From Putridiphycobacter sp965367695 (lineage in GTDB: Bacteria; Bacteroidota; Bacteroidia; Flavobacteriales_D; Crocinitomicaceae), in assembly GCA_965367695.1 (NCBI GenBank), contig CBDUKB010000125.1, forward strand, positions 1 through 8,610: a DNA stretch of 8,610 nt, in the 5' to 3' direction. Below, in pieces: positions 1-5,807 of this stretch (position 1 is its first letter; each line of letters begins with the position of its first letter). The translations under genes were made by a program, and so were the position numbers. The notes beneath the pieces are model-generated. The model was given only the letters and a program-made list of their open reading frames with translations. It was not told the origin of the DNA and did no database searches.

Positions 1-26
1 GATAATTTATTAAAAATACTAACTGA

Positions 27-860
27 TTACTTATTATTCGCAGGGGAAATTAAATTAAAATAACCGATATAAAATTTACTTTCGGTCAATGCATAGATTT
101 TTTGCTGTCTGACTTTAAATGCATTTAATTGATTTAAATGCCATACCGTTTTTTTAATTTCGCCTTCGAAAACTGCTTTAGAAAATATAAAATTTGGTGA
201 GACATATGCAATGATATTATTTTGAAACACATCCAATAAATCACTATTTATAGCCCATTTTTTTATAAATGTGCCGAAAGCATCAAAAACCATTATATGC
301 TCATTGGCAGTCACTAAATACAATTGATCATTATACTCGAACATTTGGGTTGGATATTTTTTCGATTGAGACATAAAACTCAAATTTTCAATCCTTGTTA
401 CAACTTCGAATTTATCGTTTATCTTAAGTAGTCGCAAAGTACCTGCATCTAGCACCCAAAAGCCATTCCCATTAAAGGATTCACAAACTAATATGGGTTG
501 TATCAAATCGAGATCAAAAAGATTAATGACCGTTGACATGGGTGTGAGGGTATTGTCATAGAACTGTATCAACCCCCTATCCTGATCAAATGTCAACACC
601 CTAAAGTTTTTTGATGCTTCAATGTATTGGGGGAAGTGTGTTTTGAAGGACGTTTTAAAAAGGGTATCTAACTTAGGTCCTAATTTATAAAGCACATCCT
701 TATTTACCAAATAGATATTTCCAAAATTATCAACTGAAAAACAATCAAAGCTCCCTTGGATAGAATCTTTTTTATGAATGACAATTTCTTGACTGTTCCC
801 ACTAATTTGCATGAAAGCCATGCAATAAAAAAGTAAAAAATATGCGAAGTACTTATTCAT
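27..860 (-). CDS. Exported propeller-like protein of unknown function
   Basis: A 277-residue protein, start ATG at 860, stop TAA at 27-29. A longer reading from a TTG at 881 is possible, but ATG-Asn-Lys gives a proper signal peptide: hydrophobic residues 4-19, cleavage probably near residues 20-23 (ISGNS, then QE). The mature part shows repeated beta-strand units of propeller type: DNFGNIYLV at 44-52, GFWVLDAGTLRLLKIND at 133-149, and QLYLVTANEHIMVFDAFG at about 179-196, followed by IKKW. It resembles an uncharacterised Bacteroidota family of 250-280 residue secreted proteins with 'DxxGNxY' and 'LWVxDxxxxxL' repeats; this is from memory and was not searched. There are no catalytic motifs and no lipobox. 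It lies 38 bp after the barrel gene, so it is probably the third gene of the TPR-barrel unit, although a good -7 element just upstream suggests it can also be transcribed alone. Export is fairly sure, the fold is likely, the function is unknown. Confidence 0.85.
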   Translation of the reverse strand: MNKYFAYFLLFYCMAFMQISGNSQEIVIHKKDSIQGSFDCFSVDNFGNIYLVNKDVLYKLGPKLDTLFKTSFKTHFPQYIEASKNFRVLTFDQDRGLIQFYDNTLTPMSTVINLFDLDLIQPILVCESFNGNGFWVLDAGTLRLLKINDKFEVVTRIENLSFMSQSKKYPTQMFEYNDQLYLVTANEHIMVFDAFGTFIKKWAINSDLLDVFQNNIIAYVSPNFIFSKAVFEGEIKKTVWHLNQLNAFKVRQQKIYALTESKFYIGYFNLISPANNK

Positions 861-870
861 AGTTGAATCA

Positions 871-898
871 CAAAGATACAACCAATAATTAAACCAAA
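871..898 (-). promoter_or_regulatory. Candidate Bacteroidota promoter before the propeller-like gene
   Basis: On the minus strand the -7 element TATCTTTG (871-878) matches the Bacteroidota consensus TAnnTTTG exactly, with TTTG (895-898) as a possible -33 element. The 16-nt spacer is a few bases short of the usual length. The -7 element ends only 10 nt before the ATG at 860, so a transcript starting there would have almost no leader. It overlaps nothing but the gap after the barrel gene. An exact 6-position match in AT-rich DNA can arise by chance, so this is a candidate only. Confidence 0.35.
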
Positions 899-2614
899 TT
901 AAAAACTGAATGTAAGCCCCCCCATTACTTGGAATCGGAAGACTGGGTAATTATACCAGCGGTAATAACGTTGACTCGCCAAATTGTTAAATTGAACAAA
1001 TGCGGACAACCTTTTGTTATACCTGTACTCTGCTTCCAAATTAATATCATTGATAAAACCTAGTTTGAAATCATCATCTGTTGGGCTACTCATAAATAAA
1101 CCACCAGGACTTTTTCTTCCTCCTTGTAAGCTTACATCAGCTTTCACATAAATTTTATCAAACATATTATACGACCCTCTCAATCCAATAATCAAATCAG
1201 GTAAATGCCATGCATACTTTTCAAATTCAGCCGAATAGCGATTCAGTTCAGTATAAGCATCTACTTTTAACTTCTCCGCTTGTTGAAACGTCAAACTACC
1301 TTTTAAGCCAATGACAGAAACATTGTCATAAACGACATTAAATCGCGACATATCTGAAATTACGGTATCATTTACAAACAGTGCCATATCAGAAAATTTA
1401 CTGGTATGGATCATTACATTATAAGATACAAATTCAGAAATACTCCCTTTTAATCCTCCAAAAACTGAAAATGTTTTTTGATTTAAAATATCAATTGAAG
1501 ACACAATAAAAGGGTTTGTTCGATTTAATTTTGCAAATGAATTTTGGGTTAAATCTCCATCTATTCCAACATAAGGAATCAAGATTCCTTTTAACAAATC
1601 GAATTGTGCCTTCACGATCGGCACCGGTTTAAAAATTTTCTTGGCGTTGAAGTCAAAATTCAAATCTAAACCAGCCTCTACCTTTAATTTATCTTTGAAT
1701 TGAAAAGTGGTAATACTCGGTTTTAAGCTAAAAATATTGTTCCGTGTTTCTTTTCTATTGATAATGGCAACGCTTGTATCTCCTTCACCAAATTTGTAAT
1801 AATTTAACAGAAAATCGAAGTCAACAGCAAAGATGTTCTCTTGGTATTTATACTTAAAATTCGAACCAAAATTAATGGTATTTTCTCTTGCATTTGCGCT
1901 ACTCGTAGGGAAAGTGTCTTTTTTAAACTCATGAAAATACTGGTAATCAGCATAAGCATTGTATAATAACTTTGCACTGTCTCTACTTGGCGTATTGTAA
2001 AATCGAACATTTGCATTGTATGATGCAACTCTATTCTTCAAAGAGTCTTTAGGAATGCTATCATTTTGTATCCCGTAGTAGTGATAACCAAAATTCTTAT
2101 AATCGAACTGGGTATTTAAAATATGATTATTCAAAAAGAAATCACCAAAAAGTTTGGCTTTAGTTTCATCAAATTGACTGGGTGCAAAATCCTTTATTTT
2201 ACCAAAAGACGAGAGGTGATTAGCATGTAAGCCATAATTGAATTTTCTATTCCTTTGTGCATTGTAATACACTTCTCCATAAGGCATGGTATAATTGCCA
2301 AGTCCCAACTTAACATAACCTGGATAGAGCTTTTCTAATTTATCTACAATCTTTATTCTTGAAGGCTCAATTGGCGCCAATATGATGGTTGTCGTATAAC
2401 TTTTTGGTAATAATGGATATGTAAAACTAGGCAATGGAATTACAGTATCTATAATGCTTGGATTTTCTGTCACCCGATAAGAAGGTGCCGTATTTCTTTC
2501 TGCTACAGAAATAATTGTTGTGCCAATAGTTCCTCCATTGTCCTGTGCAAAACTGAACAGCATTTGCTGACACAATAAAAATACCAGGCTATATTTAAAC
2601 AGGTGCTTAGTCAT
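899..2614 (-). CDS. Outer-membrane beta-barrel protein without plug (TonB-receptor-like)
   Basis: A 571-residue protein starting at the ATG at 2614; an in-frame TTG at 2638 would add eight residues but lies upstream of a well-placed AGGAGG, so the ATG is preferred. Residues 1-23 form a signal peptide with likely cleavage FSFA|QD. Residues about 24-95 are a Pro-rich non-barrel segment (PLPSFTYPLLP at 60-70), and from LEKLYPGYVKLGLGNYTMPYGE (93-114) onward the chain alternates polar and aromatic residues in strands of barrel type, ending in GGLTFSF with the terminal Phe expected of a BAM substrate. The family is usually labelled 'TonB-dependent receptor', but I see no plug domain, no carboxypeptidase-regulatory-like domain and no TonB box, and it is shorter than true receptors (usually 700-1100). 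The start overlaps the upstream TPR gene by 8 nt, so the two are translationally coupled and probably work together. Substrate or partner unknown; transport or an assembly platform are both possible. Confidence 0.92.
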   Translation of the reverse strand: MTKHLFKYSLVFLLCQQMLFSFAQDNGGTIGTTIISVAERNTAPSYRVTENPSIIDTVIPLPSFTYPLLPKSYTTTIILAPIEPSRIKIVDKLEKLYPGYVKLGLGNYTMPYGEVYYNAQRNRKFNYGLHANHLSSFGKIKDFAPSQFDETKAKLFGDFFLNNHILNTQFDYKNFGYHYYGIQNDSIPKDSLKNRVASYNANVRFYNTPSRDSAKLLYNAYADYQYFHEFKKDTFPTSSANARENTINFGSNFKYKYQENIFAVDFDFLLNYYKFGEGDTSVAIINRKETRNNIFSLKPSITTFQFKDKLKVEAGLDLNFDFNAKKIFKPVPIVKAQFDLLKGILIPYVGIDGDLTQNSFAKLNRTNPFIVSSIDILNQKTFSVFGGLKGSISEFVSYNVMIHTSKFSDMALFVNDTVISDMSRFNVVYDNVSVIGLKGSLTFQQAEKLKVDAYTELNRYSAEFEKYAWHLPDLIIGLRGSYNMFDKIYVKADVSLQGGRKSPGGLFMSSPTDDDFKLGFINDINLEAEYRYNKRLSAFVQFNNLASQRYYRWYNYPVFRFQVMGGLTFSF

Positions 2615-5600
2615 TGTTACCTCCTCCGTTAATTTCAATCGTATTTTGAGAATTATTATTGATGTCTTTGGCTTTATTTTTTAATGCCGACAAGACTTGC
2701 ATTACTTCATTAGCTTCTGCTATTACACCATCATCTTTAATGGTATAACCGTTAATAATACTATTTAAAGTGTATTCTGCTTGCACCAAATCATTCAGTC
2801 CGATAGAATTTTTTGCTTGTAACACAAGGGCTCTTGCCACCCAATAACTATACCCACTGTTGTTTTTAATCAGTTTTCGAACCGCCAATTCCGAACCTTT
2901 ATAATCTTCGGCTAAATGCAATCCTGTTGCTAAGTAAAACTGCGATTCGGCGGCAATTTCTGCATTTGAATGAGCTACCACATAGTCTAAATAAGTTTTC
3001 GCATTAGTAAAATCATTTTTCTCGACATAAGCTTTTGCGATTACGTAATTAGCTTCTGTTTTAACAAAAGCCAAAGCATTTTCATCAACCATCACTTTTT
3101 GGGCATGTGGTTTTCCTGCTTCAAAATCTTTTAAGAAAGCGTAGGATCGCATTAGACCAATATCGGCTATCAGTTTATTCTGAGAAAAAGTGGTTGCAGA
3201 AAGTAGTACCAAATAATACTCTACCGCTTTTTCATATTTCTTCTCTTCATAAGCTTTTTCAGAAACAAATAAGGCAGCCTCCTCAGTAAAGCGATTACTT
3301 CCTTTTCCGATTACTTTTTTATACGCAAATTCAGCTTCATCCCTGCGGTCTAATTTTAAATTTGCTTTTGCCATCAAATAATAAGCATCTAATTCTCGAT
3401 TTGCTTTTGGAAATTGGGTCAAATACTTTTGAAAAGCAGAAATTGATTGTGCCCAAGCCGAGTCTTGGTATAAATCATAAGCCGAAGTAAAGAACAATTC
3501 ATCTTTCTCTGTATCGTCAAAAGAAATGCCAAATTCATTGACTAAAGCCAAATATTTTTCAGGCTGACTTAAAGCACTATACACATCTTTTAATCTTCCC
3601 AATGCTTCTTTTTGTTTCACCTCATCTTGGTAATTTCTCAAAACCGTTAAGAATCTTTTTTCTGCAGCTTGGTAGCGTTTATTCTTAAAATCTAAAATTC
3701 CAATCTGGAAAATAGCATCTTTTACCAAGGTATGAGTTGGGTAATCGTTAATTACTTGATTATAGTATTGAATAGCTTGTGGATTATGATTGTCATCCAT
3801 TAATCGATACGATTCAGCTACCTCATATAAGGCTGGCACAGCAAATGTAGAACTCGGGCTATTTTGTACAATATCAAGCATAATCGCTGCTTTCTTATCG
3901 TATAATTGTTGAAAACCATAAGACTTACCCATTTGAAATCTAGCATAATCAGTTTGCCCGCCTTTTAAGTCAACTGCTTTTTGATAATATTTTACCGCCT
4001 CCTCGTCGTTTGATTTTTTAAAGAATGCATCACCAATTCTTAAATTGGCATCTGTTAATTTTATCTTATCTTTTTCGTTGTTATCAAGTGCAAAAGTCCT
4101 AAATGCTTGTATAGCATTATCATAATCATCTTGCTTATAATACGCATATCCTATATTATAATAAGCCGCGTTGTGAACTGTTAAAGTATATCCACCGGGA
4201 GCTTCTAAAAATTTACGATAAGCAGCAATGGCATTTGGATACTGATTTAACTTATAATAAGCTTCAGCTATCCAATACAAACTCTGGGCAGTGATTTTAT
4301 TATCAATTGAATATTTTGAAACTAATTGAAAGTTTGAAATTGCTTTTTCGTACACTTTCGATTGGAATAATTCTACCCCATAATTATAAGCCATCATTTG
4401 GTATGCCGACTTGATTTGGATATTTTTATTGGGTATTTTATCCATGAACTCAATGGCAGCACTATAGTTTTTCATTGTGGAATACACATTGATTAGGTAC
4501 TGATACATTTCTTGCTTATGTTTTGAATCTGGGTATTTATTCAAATACAAGTTCATGGCCTCTACCGCTTCATTAAATGGATTGTAATCTATTTTATATG
4601 AAAGTAGCGCATAATTATACAAAGCATCTTCTTCAATGGTTTTGTCATAGTTCATTCTTGCAGCTAATTCAAAAGCATCTCTTGATGGCACGTAAGCTTC
4701 TTGCTTTAAATAACATTCAGCTATGTGGTAATATGCAATCTGACTCAACTCATCATTGGCGTCTGTAACCTTATCAAACATAGGAATGGCATATTCAAAA
4801 TTGCCACTTTTATAATAAGCATAACCCAATTGATAATCTTCATCTCTTGTCGTGGCACTCTTATTATTATACTTTTCTAAAAATGGAACCGCTTCGTCGA
4901 ATTTTCCTAACTTGTAATAAGCATTCCCTATTACCTTGAGCATTTCTAAGTTTTGCTTTTCATTGTTGTTTTTTGAGGCATAAGGCGCATATTCAATTAC
5001 ATCTTCATATTTGCCCTGCAAGTAATATATTTGTGAAATATAATACGGAACTGTTTCTTCAAAAGAAGGATTGTTTTTCAATGTATTGAATGATTCCAGC
5101 GCAACTTGGTAATTTTTTTCAACATAAGCAATATGTGCATAATAATATAGGGCCGGACTTTGATATGGAGACTCAATATTGATAATGTCGTAAAATAAAT
5201 TCCTTGCTTGCTTCAATTTATTCTCCGTAAAATAACTGTATCCCAATTTAAAATTATATTCAGGTCTAAGGGCTTCAGAAATATCAAGTGGTTCAATTTT
5301 TGTAAACCAAATTATGGTTTCATCATACCTTTTTCTTTGATAGTAGTGTCTTCCCAATTCTAAATAAATATTGTTTTTATATACTGTTTCAGGATAATTA
5401 CTAATAAAATCTAGCAATAATTTTTCGGCATTTGGATGATATAAACTCAATGCGCATAGTGCATAATAATATTTCGATTTGACATAAAAGGGATCGTTTA
5501 CATCAGAAATTGTTTGCATAAATGCTTCATATTCGGCTTGGGCAGCGCTAAATTTTTCTTTTTCATACAAGGCCTCAGCCATATAAAATTGTGCGTATTT

Positions 5601-5687
5601 AGAATGGTGCTTTTCAGTCACCTGTCCATAAACAGCTTGTCCTAGAAACAAAAAGACAAAAGATATGATGATAAATAGTTTTTGCAT
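2607..5687 (-). CDS. Exported tetratricopeptide-repeat protein, 1026 aa
   Basis: A large periplasmic or surface scaffold protein. Residues 1-21 are a signal peptide (cleavage AVYG|QV); no lipobox and no later membrane segment. From about residue 29 to about 1000 the chain is a continuous series of TPR helix pairs, with room for nearly 30 repeats. The clearest are NAYYKLGKFDEAVPFLEKY (255-273), GYAYYKSGNFEYAIPMFDKV (288-307), AEAYYKLNQYPNAIAAYRKF (474-493) and GYAYYKQDDYDNAIQAFRTF (513-532), all with the TPR pattern of Ala/Gly, Tyr and Ala/Ile at fixed positions. The tail (1008-1026) is Asn-rich and likely disordered. No enzyme motif is present; TPR arrays bind proteins or peptides. The gene overlaps the downstream barrel gene by 8 nt, and my recollection is that a long TPR protein followed by this barrel type is a recurring pair in Bacteroidota. 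A joint envelope assembly or transport role is inferred. The start is ATG at 5687, the only one giving the signal peptide. Confidence 0.95.
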   Translation of the reverse strand: MQKLFIIISFVFLFLGQAVYGQVTEKHHSKYAQFYMAEALYEKEKFSAAQAEYEAFMQTISDVNDPFYVKSKYYYALCALSLYHPNAEKLLLDFISNYPETVYKNNIYLELGRHYYQRKRYDETIIWFTKIEPLDISEALRPEYNFKLGYSYFTENKLKQARNLFYDIINIESPYQSPALYYYAHIAYVEKNYQVALESFNTLKNNPSFEETVPYYISQIYYLQGKYEDVIEYAPYASKNNNEKQNLEMLKVIGNAYYKLGKFDEAVPFLEKYNNKSATTRDEDYQLGYAYYKSGNFEYAIPMFDKVTDANDELSQIAYYHIAECYLKQEAYVPSRDAFELAARMNYDKTIEEDALYNYALLSYKIDYNPFNEAVEAMNLYLNKYPDSKHKQEMYQYLINVYSTMKNYSAAIEFMDKIPNKNIQIKSAYQMMAYNYGVELFQSKVYEKAISNFQLVSKYSIDNKITAQSLYWIAEAYYKLNQYPNAIAAYRKFLEAPGGYTLTVHNAAYYNIGYAYYKQDDYDNAIQAFRTFALDNNEKDKIKLTDANLRIGDAFFKKSNDEEAVKYYQKAVDLKGGQTDYARFQMGKSYGFQQLYDKKAAIMLDIVQNSPSSTFAVPALYEVAESYRLMDDNHNPQAIQYYNQVINDYPTHTLVKDAIFQIGILDFKNKRYQAAEKRFLTVLRNYQDEVKQKEALGRLKDVYSALSQPEKYLALVNEFGISFDDTEKDELFFTSAYDLYQDSAWAQSISAFQKYLTQFPKANRELDAYYLMAKANLKLDRRDEAEFAYKKVIGKGSNRFTEEAALFVSEKAYEEKKYEKAVEYYLVLLSATTFSQNKLIADIGLMRSYAFLKDFEAGKPHAQKVMVDENALAFVKTEANYVIAKAYVEKNDFTNAKTYLDYVVAHSNAEIAAESQFYLATGLHLAEDYKGSELAVRKLIKNNSGYSYWVARALVLQAKNSIGLNDLVQAEYTLNSIINGYTIKDDGVIAEANEVMQVLSALKNKAKDINNNSQNTIEINGGGNND
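2619..2627 (-). promoter_or_regulatory. Strong Shine-Dalgarno sequence inside the TPR gene
   Basis: The minus strand reads GGAGGAGGT, then AACA, then the barrel gene's ATG at 2614. The AGGAGG core (2620-2625) stands 5 nt before the start, a near-ideal distance. The same bases encode the Gly-Gly-Gly of the TPR protein's C-terminus (INGGGNND), and the two genes overlap as ATGACTAA (2607-2614). This decides the start of the barrel gene against the upstream TTG. Shine-Dalgarno sequences are uncommon in Bacteroidota, so either this one is functional for coupled reinitiation or it is a by-product of the glycine codons. Confidence 0.6.
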
Positions 5688-5717
5688 AAAAAATTATATC
5701 CTCTTTGTATAAGCATA

Positions 5718-5725
5718 CAAATTTA
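5718..5725 (-). promoter_or_regulatory. Candidate -7 promoter element of the TPR-barrel unit
   Basis: The minus strand reads TAAATTTG, an exact match to the Bacteroidota -7 consensus TAnnTTTG, 30 nt before the ATG of the TPR gene. It would give a leader of about 20-25 nt. No TTTG or TTG is found at the expected -33 distance, so the promoter is only half supported. An AGAGG lies 12 nt before the ATG, too far for a normal Shine-Dalgarno sequence. The rest of the 120-bp gap (5688-5807) shows no gene and no convincing terminator for the upstream gene. Confidence 0.3.
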
Positions 5726-5807
5726 CTTGCATAGCTAGTAAATTTTTGCCTATTTTTTTAAAGTTATAAACGCTTTGATGTTTACTTTGGTACATGTCAA
5801 CTTTGAA

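Noticed and set aside
861..881. Upstream TTG start for the propeller-like protein, giving 284 residues.
   Set aside because: The extra residues (YLCDST) would put polar residues before the signal peptide and overlap the candidate -7 element; ATG at 860 gives a normal signal peptide.
1804..2028. Minus-strand open frames inside larger genes (1804-2028 and 7823-8011).
   Set aside because: They are out of frame within the barrel gene and the GH3-serine hydrolase gene, whose own frames carry clear domain and signal features.
2615..2638. Upstream TTG start for the barrel protein, giving 579 residues.
   Set aside because: The AGGAGG lies between this TTG and the ATG at 2614 and points to the ATG; the added KLTEEVT spoils the signal peptide start.
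3107..3289. Short open frames on the plus strand (3107-3289, 4577-4768, 5878-6120, 6080-6277, 6960-7148).
   Set aside because: All lie opposite confident minus-strand genes, have no recognisable domains and no plausible promoter; they are antisense shadows.
5773..5805. Three CTTTG words (5773, 5785, 5801) as possible operator repeats in the 120-bp gap.
   Set aside because: Spacing is irregular (12 and 16 nt), the words are short and the gap is AT-rich; no palindrome accompanies them.
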